Assembly (NCBI GenBank): GCA_008360955.1
Contig: LUCM01002320.1
Location: forward strand, 263,709-327,708
DNA: 64,000 bases
Source: Fasciolopsis buskii
Taxonomy: Eukaryota > Platyhelminthes > Trematoda > Plagiorchiida > Fasciolidae
Direction of reading: 5' to 3'
Shown: in pieces, positions 1-11,710 of the stretch
Position numbering within the stretch: the stretch's first letter is position 1
Layout: each line of letters opens with the position of its first letter
Notes under the pieces: model-generated
Database searches by the model: none
What the model was told of the DNA's origin: nothing
The model's input: the letters and a program-made list of their open reading frames with translations, nothing else
Program-made: the position numbers and the translations under genes

Positions 1-864
1 ATGACAGTCTGCCAGATATCCCCTTGTGCACCTGGCCTGTAAATCGGATGTTTACAAATTATCTTCCTTAGTTTGTAGTGTCACGTCACTGAAATCCTGG
101 ACTATCTTCGGCACATCTTATTTTAATTTGGTTCTCTGTGAGGACCCTTAAACGTCCAATTTTATTGGAAATAGCATTCTAAGTTAATCTTTGGCATATG
201 TCAGCCACCACTGCTTGCAAATATTGCAACCACTCTTATGTATGGTGGTTCAGGAATCAATATTTAGAATGATTTATGTACTGATTAATTTCCCACAAAA
301 CACCGCACAATGTGTCTAGAACGAAATACCCTGTTGTCACCAAATAAGACGGTGTTGCGCTTTGCAACTAATAAATTTCATCTAAATTGTGTCCCAATGA
401 ATGCTTGTTTGTAAGACAGTTAAGGCAGCTAACTGAGTTAAACAGATTTGGTACAATGTGTCCAAATCCTTACTCAGAAAGTGTCATTCGTCCATGACTG
501 TAGGCAAATCCCGTCTAGACTAATGTCTGTCGAGGATAGGTCTACTCATTGTGCGACAAGGACACAATTTGCGGCAAACGAGTTGCGACGGTAAACCGCG
601 TCACTTTCTGAAAAAATGCAGGATGCTGAAAACATCTGGTTAGTTCTAGTTTGACCACTCATTTCGACATTATTTTTCAGGTATGTGTTGCATACAAGCA
701 GCCGGCAATATCAAAGAATAAACTGTTCCAAAATGCTAGAATAATACGGAGATACACGACTGCGCATCGGAACATTTGTCTCAGAACAAAAAATAGTGAA
801 ATCAAATGGTGATAAGCGAGTGTGCATTTCTGTTTCGTTCGCCATTCACTGGCACTGCTAGAAC
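1..864. other. AT-rich stretch, nothing recognised
   Basis: No reading frame of useful length, no repeat shared with the rest of the window and no RNA-like motif was seen here. Confidence 0.6.
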
Positions 865-1014
865 TTAAAATAAAACCCCATTACAAAACAAAATCTGCGC
901 ACGGATTTCAGCCTTTTCTCTGAACATCTGCAAACTCGCGAGCACCTTAGCTGGAAAAGAGAAATCAGCTTGTAAAATTTCAACGAAATATTTTGCCGTC
1001 CAGTCGAACGAGAG
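865..1014 (-). CDS. candidate exon, unknown product (weak)
   Basis: On the minus strand a 49-codon open segment begins right after a good acceptor (AAAGTTTTTCACAG) and ends at a TAA. It opens LSFDWTAKYFVEILQAD and reads as a mixed hydroph­obic/charged peptide. An AAG|GTGCTC donor lies inside, so it may end earlier. No family is recognised. Such AG-bounded segments occur by chance in AT-rich DNA, and no neighbour proves this one. Confidence 0.18.
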   Translation of the reverse strand, partial: LSFDWTAKYFVEILQADFSFPAKVLASLQMFREKAEIRAQILFCNGVLF

Positions 1015-2582
1015 CTGTGAAAAACTTTGCGATTGCCGGATGCTTTTTACATGAAGATGTATGATGAACTTTACTTTCCGGTAATTCCAATGGAAACGTT
1101 TGCCCTTCAACCGGCTATATATCATGCAACCCGAAATGTTTATCATGTGGACATCTCAAGAATCGTACTCAGAAACTCGGCTCTCACCAGCACCCAGTTC
1201 TAAGTATAAAGCTATCATTTTGGGAGTATCCATACTGCGCCCGTTACCAAGGATCCAAACTGAAGACTCAAGTAAAAGATTATCTGGAATAAGGATTTCC
1301 TAGGCACATTCAATGATTTCAGGATACTATTTTAAACACTACCAAAAGGGATTTAAATTCCATTCCGTTAAATCGGTATACTAAGGCTACGAAATGTAGT
1401 ACAATGCATTAATCGGATAAATATCTTTTCGTAAACGAACATTTTTGCAACCTGCAACCTGATTAGTGAGCGCAATCAACATCGATCTGATAGCAAGTTA
1501 CGAGGCAAGCAGAGCAATTATGAACGTGGTTTATCTGTCTATTGCCTTAAACAGACTGAAAAACACTTCTTCCAGCTCCAAGATATATTTTCGCTATATT
1601 GTCTCCGGTAACTACATATGCAGCTTTGATTAACAATCAGTATAGATGCAGCTGTAGTCTGCAATGGATGAGTTCTAGGCAACGCGAGCGTCAAGTACGC
1701 TACATCTGACTTGTAGATTAAACGGAAACGGAAATGCCAATTTTCGAAAGCGAGCATCCAATGCCCTTTGTTCGTTGGCCAACGAGTGGGAAAACATTCA
1801 GACCGGGAAAATAATTAGGCAGGAAGAAGACTTACCCGCAACTCTTGGTTAGGAATGCATTAGTACTATACTTGATTGATAGTGGTCATCAGTTAGAGAC
1901 AAACGTGATTTTCAAATTGGTCCAATCATATCCCATGCTTCATAATAAAGGTCTACACACAAGGTTACTGATGACATCTGGAGCTATAGCGGTTCAGCTG
2001 ATGAAGCCAGAAATGTGCAAGCAGTTGATCTCGCCCCGGTTGCAGTACGCTAGCCCTCTACCACTTTTCCGTGCAATGCCTGATCCTTTCATTCATTCAC
2101 CCCTTTGTCTTTAACATTTTAAACCAGCATTTTCCCATTCAGGCCACACTTCATATGTAACGTATTTCACGCTAATCTTGCCATGACCATATTTTATCAT
2201 GTTATCAAGTTAACGAACCGTGCCGGGGATTTACTCATTCATTCCAAAACGACAGCTACATATCTACTATTCGTTAATCAACACCACGTTCGTAATTGCC
2301 TGAGGCGATATACAGGAAACAAGTTCCTCAAGTAAGAGGTTATTTTCTTAATTGAAGGGGCATATTTGGGTTAGAATAGTAAAATTGCCTAATACTAATG
2401 CTAAGTTGAAAAACTTCTATGGTTTCTCTCCCTTTGTTTATTCTAGGCCTAGGAAAACAAAGTGCCAATGCGTTTGTCAATTCTGAAGAGGTCTTCAAAT
2501 GAGTCACATCATCTGGTGGAATTGATCAAATTTCCCTGTTTTTTTCGCGGGTTTCTGTTCCCGAATGTATTCTAAAATATAC
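1015..2582. other. unassigned stretch
   Basis: No repeat or known gene was recognised. On the minus strand an open segment follows a CCATTGCAG acceptor near 1,670 and runs to a TAG at 1,539, but nothing else supports it. Confidence 0.5.
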
Positions 2583-2678
2583 GAAAGGAGGAGTCTGCTG
2601 ATCGAACAAGTAGTCGTCATTGAATAGGCGACGTGGTTTGTGCAAAGCACACGTGCAACTGGTGTTGACTGTGGACGG
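2583..2678 (-). CDS. candidate internal exon, unknown product (weak)
   Basis: This is 96 nt (32 codons, entering and leaving in phase 0). It follows a strong acceptor (CACTGTTTGTTTAG) and ends at a TTC|GTATAT donor. It includes HKPRRLFNDDYLFDQQTPPF. No family is recognised. The same DNA is also open in a second minus-strand frame, so the coding claim is weak. Confidence 0.18.
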
Positions 2679-3449
2679 CTAAACAAACAGTGAATGCGCG
2701 GCTGAAAAACATCATATGAAACGCGTCTTTTTAGCTGTTTGCTTGAATCATTTTAAAGACAGCGCAGACATGAAAAGTTTGTTTGCTTTTGCATTGGTTT
2801 TCTGTTTTCCTAATAGTTTGGATGAATTCCTTATGCGTATGGTTTGCCGTTGATCAATTATTCACGAAACCAGTCATAGCACGAATCTGCCAATTTACCG
2901 GTTTTCACGAAATTCCCGAAGCGTAAACCCCCTGACTAATTTTATTCCCAAGCAGGGCAACCGCACAGGTCTAGTCGAATCACCCAACAAGTGGCACCTG
3001 CATCCTTTTTGCTTCAGGATTTAACAAGGTAAAGAACAAGGTATTTGAGTTTATGTTCATTTTGTTCAGCCGGAAGTGACAAAACAGTACAGCCACAAAC
3101 CGTAAAGTTTGGTGCCTTCTGCGGAACAGGCATGTTAGAATTTCAGCTGATTTCTCATTCTAGTCACCGTATACATACTTCAACCATGACCCATTGCGAG
3201 CCTTCTATGTGGACGAACAGATTGACGGGTACACTGTTAAAACCTTACCCAACAAAATCTAGCAATCCATGTGTCTGTTCATGTCCTTCATTATTTTTGG
3301 CCATTTTGATGCGGAATCCAGCAACCGGAACGTAAAATTACTTTTTTCTCAAGAGCCAGATATTTTTAGAATTTGGAAGCTTATATCGATCGTGCAGATG
3401 TTTAATTGAATCATCACACCAGGACACTAGCCATATCTAGGTTAACATC
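2679..3449. other. unassigned stretch
   Basis: No gene, repeat or RNA motif recognised. Confidence 0.5.
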
Positions 3450-3636
3450 TTTTTGTCCTTCGTCTTCTACTTCCTTTATTAATGAAATGACAGTCTACAT
3501 AATTTTTCAGAAAAGGGGGCGTGGCCAACAGAAAACTGCCAGGTGGGGAAGTTGACCGATAGTGTTAGGATTCGAATCCGCGGGCTTCACGTCCAAACTC
3601 CACGATCTTATCCGCTTGGTCACCGCCGGCCAACGT
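3450..3636 (-). mobile_element. tRNA-derived SINE, copy 1
   Basis: Read on the minus strand, the element starts with a tRNA-like head: an A-box-like GTGACCAAGCGGATAAG and, about 45 nt on, a B-box-like GGATTCGAATCC, which are the internal RNA polymerase III promoter elements. A body and a tail ending in an A-rich run follow. The same head, body and tail order recurs at 11,520-11,710 and 56,755-56,953. The shared tail on the plus strand is CTTCCTTTATTAATGAAAT followed by ACAGT. The spacing of the boxes resembles a long-variable-arm tRNA (Leu or Ser type). It is a short non-autonomous retrotransposon that would depend on a partner LINE. Ends are approximate; target-site duplications were not resolved. 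Confidence 0.6.
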
Positions 3637-5347
3637 GTAGTGTGTTATTATTTGAGAGACTGTGAGTGCCCAGTCATCAGTGCAACAAAACGAGGTCGGT
3701 TCTAAGTGTTCAATCTCTTCCTATTTTCCATAAGCCAAAATGTTTGATTGTGCGCATCATGTCGATGTATCTCGCATGACGACTCACCCATTTAGCCCGT
3801 AAGAATTCATTCACATTGCTGTTTTTTCTTACGAATTTGTTTGGCCTCAAGAATCGATTTGATTGAGATTTAGAGGTGACTAGAGCACATTATTAATCAT
3901 CATGGATAGACACAGGCAGTCGAAATCCTAGTATTTGGACAGTACTAAAATCGAAGCCAAAGAACGCAATTCGCATGACGAGAAAACCAAAGTGGGTAGC
4001 TTGAATCGTGGTAAGAAAAACATGGTTACTAAGAGCGATCTATTGAATGGTAACCTGGTAGAACAGAGAGGGACGACGTGGAAGGCCATTGAATGGTGAA
4101 CACAAAAACTAAATTAAGAGTCAAATAGTGGGATCATGAAATAAATCTGGGCAGCGATACAGCCAGCTAAGTTCGGGATGTCATATCTACCACGATAGAC
4201 ACGGGGCCTAGAAGCTCATGAAGACTGTGCAACAAAACTGGCGAATTTACACATTTCTGATTTTACTAGTGGTGGATCTGGCTTCAGTTAGCTTTATGGT
4301 CTTGTCTGCATGAATTACCCCAATTTCCAACATTTTGAAAGAAGCCCTCATGTGTAATTTATGGGTCAATTTTTCTGATTTTTCATCCCGGCGCTGTTTT
4401 TTATGAGATACTGCATTTAGGGCAAGTCGTTCAGGAGTTTGAACTCCACCATAAGCTGGATTAAACCCAACAGTACTGTGTTCAGCTGACGGCTGTAAAA
4501 GTTCTGAAATTCTGAATGCATGTACAGTTGTCTTTATACGTACACTTTTCCCCTTGTTTCTATCCCCTTATGTCTTAGTGACAGTTGAGTCCAGTTCACC
4601 TTTTTCTCACCCCTGTTTAGTTTCAGCTTGTGTCTAAGGCGTATCGATCTGACCGCGGCTTACGCTTTTTCAGCTGTTGGATTCGCCTAATTTTACTGTT
4701 ACATTTTACTTCACATTAATCATTTCATTTAGTTTTCCTTTGACTTTTGTACATGACTCACCAGTTTTGTGTGCCTCTTTGCAAACTAGTGATTCACTGC
4801 AATCCATTATGAATACCTAGTAGAAGAAATAAACCCAGTTCCCATGGAAATCACACTGGAACTAGCACAGTTCCAATACTGTCAATAAGTTATTCAGGTC
4901 TGCAACCAGGAACATTTTCCGTTCCATTTTACACTGCATATCAGCTGACGGATCTAACAACTTCGCGAGTACCCTGATAGAATCACCAGATCTGATTAAC
5001 ATTATTAAGTTCATGTTGGGTGCAAATAATCACAGTGTGTTTAGACGTTCACCAGTAAGCTGGCCACGTGCAAAAGCAAGTGTCAGCCAGCGACCATGCG
5101 TGGTCCAAGGTGTCGGTCGTATCATGCAAAACTCGACATATTTATGAGACACGGCAAGTGAAGCAAATGCCAGGCTAAGCTTAGCGAGCTGTAATTAGGC
5201 ATGCGAGCGTAAACCGCTATGAATTCGAACAGAGTGACTCAGCTTGTAATTGGAACGTGTCACTCATTCGCTGAAACATAGCTGTAAGCCCGCTACCATG
5301 AATCCTAAGTCGATAATGGACTGGAGTGTTGAAAATTCGATTTTCAC
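3637..5347. other. unassigned stretch
   Basis: No gene or repeat recognised. Both strands near 5,217-5,432 are open in several frames (see the candidate exon that follows). Confidence 0.5.
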
Positions 5348-5419
5348 GTGCCCCCAACAGCAGCGTGTAGCCAAACGGTTCCACCCGGAAGAAAGTTATC
5401 CATGGGTAATTGTAGTGAA
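5348..5419 (-). CDS. candidate internal exon next to the 5,556-5,744 exon (weak)
   Basis: This is 72 nt after a CAAGTCACACAG acceptor and before a GGCAC|GTGAAA donor. It enters with one base and leaves with two, so it fits the phase left by the candidate exon at 5,556-5,744 (AG plus T gives a serine). It contains NFLPGGTVWLHAAVGG. A longer open frame in another phase overlaps it (5,217-5,435), so the frame choice rests only on phase. Confidence 0.18.
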
Positions 5420-5555
5420 CTGTGTGACTTGACAACGGTTATTCATTCGTGAACTGGTTCGTTTACCATAATGTGAACTGTGAAATCTTATCTGATGGAA
5501 AAATGTGATTAAAAGTAGCGTCACCGAATTCACTCACAACCCTGTTACCAATTAC

Positions 5556-5744
5556 CTTTTAGTTAATCTTCCAATATTTTCATTGATGTTTTGATAAGTT
5601 GGTGATGTGAGGTGAGATGAAAGCACAAATTTGGTAGTTGACGAAATGAACTGAGATCGATGACAGTCAGATTTTACAAAGCGTTTGCGTTTCACATCGA
5701 CCACTTTTGCACTGATGTGCTCTGGTCTTCTATCCAACCAACGT
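5556..5744 (-). CDS. candidate internal exon, unknown product
   Basis: This is 189 nt (1 base + 62 codons + 2 bases), bounded by a pyrimidine-rich acceptor (CAGTTTTCAAGCAG) and an AAAAG|GTAATT donor. The peptide is basic (includes VVDVKRKRFVKSDCHRSQF) and then Ser/Thr-rich. It is one of the better splice-bounded segments because both signals are good and the frame is open throughout. No family is recognised. Chance remains a real alternative. Confidence 0.28.
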
Positions 5745-7465
5745 CTGCTTGAAAACTGGGTATGAAAATAGACCAGATTACAGGTTGAAGAATTATGTGA
5801 ATGGAAAAGAGGTCAATGAAGTGAAATTATGCTAATAAAATAAATATTATTCAACTAAATGAAGAAAACGCCAGTGAAAATATATCGGGATAGACCGGGA
5901 CCTTTTGGGGCGCGAAGTGATACAACGGTCGCAGGTTACTCTGGGTTTCAGCTCACTTCCATCAGTGCATAGTTTTATTTGTGTAAATTATTTGTAACGG
6001 CGTGGGTAATTTCTAAACACTTGATTTTGAACACCTGTATTGCTCGCTGCTGAGGTTCTTGCTTTTAGTGAAATTCTGACCGCTCATTTTGGCGTTTAGA
6101 TCTCACACGCTCCAACATCAGTCGAGATGTTGTCAGTGCTCGTGTGCATTCCCAGTGGAGCGCGCGCGAGGATAGCGATCTTGGAAGCGACTCCTCGATC
6201 GAACAGACGGTACAGAAGCAACGTGAGCCGAAACCCAGTGAGCTTATCAGCCGGCAACTTAATTTACACTACCAAACCAATACGGCATCTACAGGCTGCA
6301 CGCCGCATACGGCCGTCAAAATGATTCAAGTTCAAAGCTAAGGCCAAACCTATGAGCACAAAATATCATCAGCTGTATATGCACAGGAACAATATCATAT
6401 CGACTAAGAATGAAACGTTGACCACCTAAAAGGTAAATTCACTGTCAGAACCTCCCGAAAACAAATGGTCAGTTTGAGGCCTCGGTTTCACCTGTGTGCG
6501 TAATTCCCCATCAAGTCACTCTACGTTGTTTCTGCCGAACCCAATTGGTAATAAAATAATGTAGAGCACTTGCTTAAATTTGTAACTCAAAAACTAAAGC
6601 CCTAGCCAACAGTGGTCTTTTCAGTATTATAAGTGCGTGCATATCTGCCATCATGGTGAATATCTTTTTCGCAACGCCTACAGTGGCGCGTAAGTCCGGC
6701 GCTTTTGGAACATCCTTATTTATTCATTATTCGCCTAATGGGAAAACTAGTGAACAAGTTCTATGTAAATGATGAACGCCACATTAGGCTATCAAAAGGT
6801 CACCCCTATAGTAACCATAGCTAGATTTGCATATGCGTTCTTCCTGAGATTCGGCACTACCTTCATGTTTCGTTGGTTTTCGGTTTTGACAACCTGCACA
6901 CACTAGGGGTTATGATCAGATGCAAGGGCATGTACGATCAATAGGACAAGCAAATCATCGGATAGTCTGCCCGACAAGTGAGGTTCAGTCGGAGCTCGTT
7001 TGAGAGTTTTCTGATTTGCATAAGTCCATTTGGTTTCACCGACCAAAACTAGCCGTCATTTAGCAATAGCAAATCAATTCATTCGGTCGCATGTTTCTCG
7101 CCATTCCAATAGACTGAATTTGATTTCCTATTGATCAATAACTTAACCTAATTTCAGCTACTACTGCGTTTATATTTTCTGTCAACTTATATAGGGTCGT
7201 TGTGGAATTTAGACTAATTAATCCTAATAACGAGCATTTAAATTTAACTACACACTGAGGAATCTTTCTTTTCTCAGGGGAATGATTTTGAGTACCAACT
7301 TATTTTGATCAAATTTCAATAGCCTTTACTTCTGCTATTGATTAAGAACAATAAACGTATCTGATCATGTAATTACCGGGCTAGATATACTGTTTGTGTT
7401 CCCTATGGAGCTCCGACTCAGCTGATGAATTGCACAAAATCCCATTTGTGCAGAAGAACAAACGT
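5745..7465. other. unassigned stretch
   Basis: No gene, RNA or shared repeat recognised. Two overlapping plus-strand frames at 6,127-6,341 are open in a small GC-rich patch but lack splice or start context. Confidence 0.5.
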
Positions 7466-7575
7466 CTCTAATTGTGGATGATATAATGTTAATAACACAA
7501 CGTTGTTGTTAGATGTAATGTGCCGACTTTTCGACTACCGTGGGTAGACATTCGTAAGGCAAGTTTTACAATCAA
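7466..7575 (-). repeat. Penelope-like short repeat, copy a (with hammerhead-like hairpin)
   Basis: About 105 bases match 36,614-36,722. On the plus strand both read ATTGTG, ATGATATAATGTTAATAACA, GTTGTTG, GATGTAATG, TTCGACTACCGTGGGTAG and then AAGGCAA. Read on the minus strand, CTACC-CAC-GGTAG forms a hairpin followed directly by TCGAAA. The start matches the terminal sequence of the 33,144-33,270 element. This copy has lost bases in the arm before the hairpin (CTTACGAATG). Assignment to Penelope-like elements is inference from the hairpin plus CGAAAC layout. Confidence 0.5.
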
Positions 7576-8302
7576 AATTTCCACCGCTGTGAGCGAAATG
7601 AACAAAGGTAACTAAAATCATTTCTTGCACATCGTATTGCGGATACATTACAAAATTTCATGGTACTGCTTTTGACCTCACAAAAACTGCTACAACCAGT
7701 CCGGGATGCATTCTGTCCCGCAATATATCTTGAGAATAACTGAAGTGTGAGTGAAGATTCACATTTAGTGAAAAGTGAAATAGATAATGGAAAAAACGGA
7801 AAGTGAGATTATTATCTCGTTGACTTCTTATTCATATTTGTCTAAGTGCATCAAAGAGTATTATTCATTGTGGATTCAGTACTGGAAGACTGGGTCTGTT
7901 CCCGGCCCGATCACGGCCCATTTACTCAGATCAGGATGACGCGTTGTGTTGATCACAAAATGCAGCAATACGAACAGAAGGAGTACAAGATCTCGAACGT
8001 CAGAGACTGCTGAAACAATTACACTACATAGATAAACTCCTTAACGTTCGACCGCTGTAGGTGACACCACAGGCACTTTAAGTTGACGAACCATCATTAA
8101 GGAGGCCAACAAACGTGTCCTCAAGTCCGAACTGTGAGCGCAAAACCAGCTAGTCCGTGCCTTAGAATTATCCTAGCCAGATAATCATGACGGCACTCGC
8201 GAGCGCGTTATCGGTTCAGGTTACCGACTGTTACATGACACCACCTAGCACATTTCTCGCCCCCCTCCTTTCTGTTGACGAATCGATTGACCGACTGATC
8301 CA
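7576..8302. other. unassigned stretch
   Basis: No gene or repeat recognised. A slightly GC-richer patch at 7,890-8,220 has no open frame of note. Confidence 0.5.
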
Positions 8303-8562
8303 TTAATCGACCGACGGATCTAATAATAAAACAACTGAATACACACTATTTTCAGGCTGGATAAGATGACAGAAATTGCATGTTAGAAATACAAACCGGT
8401 GCATCTCAACTATCAGCTCTGAGTGATGCGTGAATGAATCGGAAAACGTGCCATCTGATGCATTGTATGCAAATTTGGTCATTTGATTGAAAGCCGCATT
8501 GATGACGATTGCGCTGTGTTGCCGAAACTTCAACTCACTACCACTTTTACTGACAAATCTGT
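8303..8562 (-). CDS. candidate exon, unknown product
   Basis: The minus strand is open for 85 codons after an acceptor TTTAAATGTTTGTCGCAG and enters with two bases. A TAA lies at 8,303, but an AATA|GTGTGT donor at 8,347/8,346 may end the exon earlier. The peptide includes SGSELKFRQHSAIVINAAF. No family is recognised. Two other minus-strand open frames lie just upstream (8,547-8,961). Confidence 0.22.
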
Positions 8563-9367
8563 CTGCGACAAACATTTAAACGTCCACAAATCAGGTAATC
8601 CGGAAATTGCACAAATTCACAGTATTCAGCATAAGGGAAATCACATTTGAATTTGTTGCAATTGGGGATCATGATCTCCCACAAAACTGGTAAAAATAGC
8701 TCAACGTGAAACCAATGAATTCTACTCCAACTGTTTATCATAAATAACATGGAAACTTCACCACTACAAGTGATCTCTCCTTATATCCACTTTTAGATTG
8801 GCTATCTGAAATATTTCCCGTGCACTAGAAATTTCGGTACTCAAGTCGGCACATATGTGAATCACGTATTCCGACCAGTGGAGTGAGCTAGTTTGCAAGC
8901 AAAATAATACCCGTCTAGCATAATTACCGGTGGCCATTTTCATCAGCAGTGTAGCTGACATGATTCCATTGTTGAGCCAAACAAATGAGATTCGGAAAGG
9001 AATCGGTATATGTTGAAAAATATAATTAATCTGTGACTAAAGATGAAAATCATTCATAAAGTGCTAATGGTTGTTTTGACACCACAAGGACTGAGATTTG
9101 TCAAAATGATCCTAATTCAGCAAGTAATAAGCTGACTTATTGGTGAAAACGTCACTTGTCTGAGTGGAAGCATTTGAAACTCTTCATTGATTGACACTCC
9201 CGAAAGTGCTCATAGTTTGACATTTAGAAAATTTCAGTCAGTCAAAGTCATCCATATAAAACCCAGTAGGACTAAATTCAAACAAACATGCACTGTAGTA
9301 TAGTGCTGGCGACCTATCTATTTAGACCTACATCATGTTTCTAAGGTTCAATATAAAGTATACTCAC
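8563..9367. other. unassigned stretch with open minus-strand frames
   Basis: Minus-strand frames at 8,547-8,750 and 8,764-8,961 are open. The second follows an ATCATGTCAG acceptor-like site, but neither has a clear donor. No repeat recognised. Confidence 0.35.
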
Positions 9368-9572
9368 CATTTTTCTTTTCGTTTACCAATCGATTATTTA
9401 GTTGCAGATGAAGATAATCGATAAAGAAAACGATCAAATTCACCAGTTTGAGGACACTCCACGTACTTGATGAAGAAATAATTTCTACAGTTTGCAGTGA
9501 ATGTACACCAAACCCTAAAATATGCATATGGCCAAAGAAATCATGCATCTTGAATTTTCTTGTGTTAACTTC
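9368..9572 (-). CDS. candidate internal exon, unknown product
   Basis: This is 205 nt (68 codons + 1 base) ending at a near-perfect donor (AAATG|GTGAGTAT), with an acceptor at ATTACTAGTAG. The peptide has a hydrophobic stretch (includes VLKLVNLIVFFIDYLHLQL), which could be a buried helix or a membrane segment. It leaves one base, which would fit the two-base entry of the next minus-strand open segment near 8,955. The acceptor lacks a clear pyrimidine tract. Confidence 0.24.
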
Positions 9573-11519
9573 CTACTAGTAATTCTGACTCCATCGATTT
9601 ACAATGTAACTGAACCGGCTATACAAATTTGAAATCAGGATCCTTAAAATAAACTTGAAAGGCTTCATGCAAGTACGGTAGATGTACAGGTGGCTATTCA
9701 GTGACTCATAATGATTGACACGGTGCATTAGTTACGGGGATGTTTTCATACTTAGTACAAGGGCAAAAATATAGGGTTACCGAATAGATGAACGGGCACC
9801 GGAAAACGACTTCGGTAGTTGCATCTCACTTGTTGGTCATGTATCGGTTGAAGTGTCTTCGTGCATACGGAATGACACCGACCAATTTGAGGTATCCGGG
9901 GCGTCGGCTGTTGATCAAACGTCGAGCATAAGCAGACGCAGCAAAATCGTTAATGCCATGTGCCTGCTGAGACCAGAAGTGGGGACATTTTCGGTGTTCG
10001 AACGCCCTTGTCTTCATAGTACAAGCAGAATATAGTGGCAGAATTACGTGAGTAACTCATGTTAACCGTTGGGCATTTGGCCTTGGAGTTCAGTCTCAAG
10101 TGCAGGCATTGATTAGGTATAGACGAATGTGTTTGGTACTGGTTTGCGGATGCCCGAGAAAGGGCTGCCTTGTCGTATGCTGTTGTCGCGGACAGATAAT
10201 GGTCGAAGCATGGAGCGAATTGGTCAGCCAATAACAAGGCAAAAAGTACAAAAGGTTAACCGGCGAACTGGCCTGTTTATTTCCAATTAGACTAACCGGT
10301 TAGAGCCCCTCGAACGACGGCTTGAAGTAGTAAATGGAATGTTTCATTGCGGCAATCAGTGGCGTCCTTGCGGCAACCAAGAGCTGAGCAGGTCGATGCA
10401 AGATTAGTGGTTGTACAAGTTAAATGCACCCTCCAGCGATAATATGACTTATTCAACAAGCCAAGCAATTTTGAAGGTCACCATGTATCCGACACTCAAA
10501 TCTTTCTCACTCGAGTCGTACTTCAATCCCATTTCATGAATTCTCAAATAAACTTCACCATAGCCAGACTAACTGGACTGAAAACTCAGAAAGTGTAAAA
10601 GGGAGTAGCTCAAATATTTACTTTTGAATTTGCAGAGCTCAGTAGCTAGGCCAGTGATTTAAGAAGCGGTAAAGTATGGGCTGCTTTGCTACACTCTTTG
10701 TTACACTCAACTAAAAGTTGACAAAATCAGTCGAGGTACGAACAAATCTAAGTTTTCTGAAGTCTGTCATTTCACACTTCCTTATTCTTCCGTTCCACTT
10801 CAAAATAAATTTAGTTTTGCCGAAGCGAACCCGCATTTCGCGGATTGCGCAGAATTTATAATTTGTCATTCCACCTGAAAGCGTGGAGAAACTAAACGTT
10901 TTTCATCCAACCCTGTATGACTCGTCTGCCTTGTCCCAATGGGACTCTGCACCGAAACGAGACATTTGGGAATTGGACACCCAGAAATCTGCCCTACCCA
11001 AGATGTCTCTCAGATGGTTTTTCATCGGTACCGTTTCACTTGGGATATCTGACTTTCTACCAGCAAGTTTAGAAGAATTACTGACACTTCTTTTGGTCGA
11101 CTATAAAGTTCTGGTAATGGGTAGTTATTTCTGAAAAGATGTATTCATCTTTGAATTGTGTGGATCTACCAACACATTTCAATGACCGGGCAGTAGTTAG
11201 AGGCTGATGATTACTGTCTCATTTATCGTTGATTTTCAACAGATTTGAGGACTAACAAGGCTAAGATAATCACAAGTTCTCACATCGATTAAGTCGATGT
11301 GCATAGGCAAGCACAAATGATGAGGCCTAAACGAGATGGGCGACCTAATCAGTTCAACATAGCTTATATGATGCCGCTTGAGTGATGTTATTGCATTACG
11401 AACCACTGCTAGATTGGAAGGCTGGAAATATCCTGACCACCGGTTTCGTGATTCGACCATATATTTAGCACAGGTAACTACTTGTTGTGTTTCACGAAAG
11501 TCGTTAATTAGAATTGACA
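9573..11519. other. unassigned stretch
   Basis: No known gene or repeat. A plus-strand open frame at 10,883-11,134 and overlapping frames on both strands at 9,826-10,237 have no supporting context. Confidence 0.5.
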
Positions 11520-11710
11520 CATTATCGTGTTTTTTGCCTTTTACTTCCTTCATTATTGAAATAACAGTGTACGTCATTTCTCCGGAAGGGACTGCGGACT
11601 GCAGAGAGCTTCCGAGTGGAGAGGTTCACCGGCGGTGGGTGGTTTCGAACCCGCAACTTTCGCGTCCAAGCGCCATGACCTGATCCACGTGGCCACCGCC
11701 GACAATCGGA
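11520..11710 (-). mobile_element. tRNA-derived SINE, copy 2
   Basis: This is the same element as at 3,450 and 56,755. On the minus strand the head reads GGCGGTGGCCACGTGGATCA, followed by GCGTTTGG-like anticodon-arm sequence and a B box GGTTTCGAACCC (plus-strand GGTTTCGAACCCGC). The tail on the plus strand is TTTTACTTCCTTCATTATTG then AAATAACAGT. The open frame through it on the minus strand is read-through of the SINE and shares a NDVHCYF-type motif with copy 3. No internal gene is expected. Ends are approximate. Confidence 0.65.
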
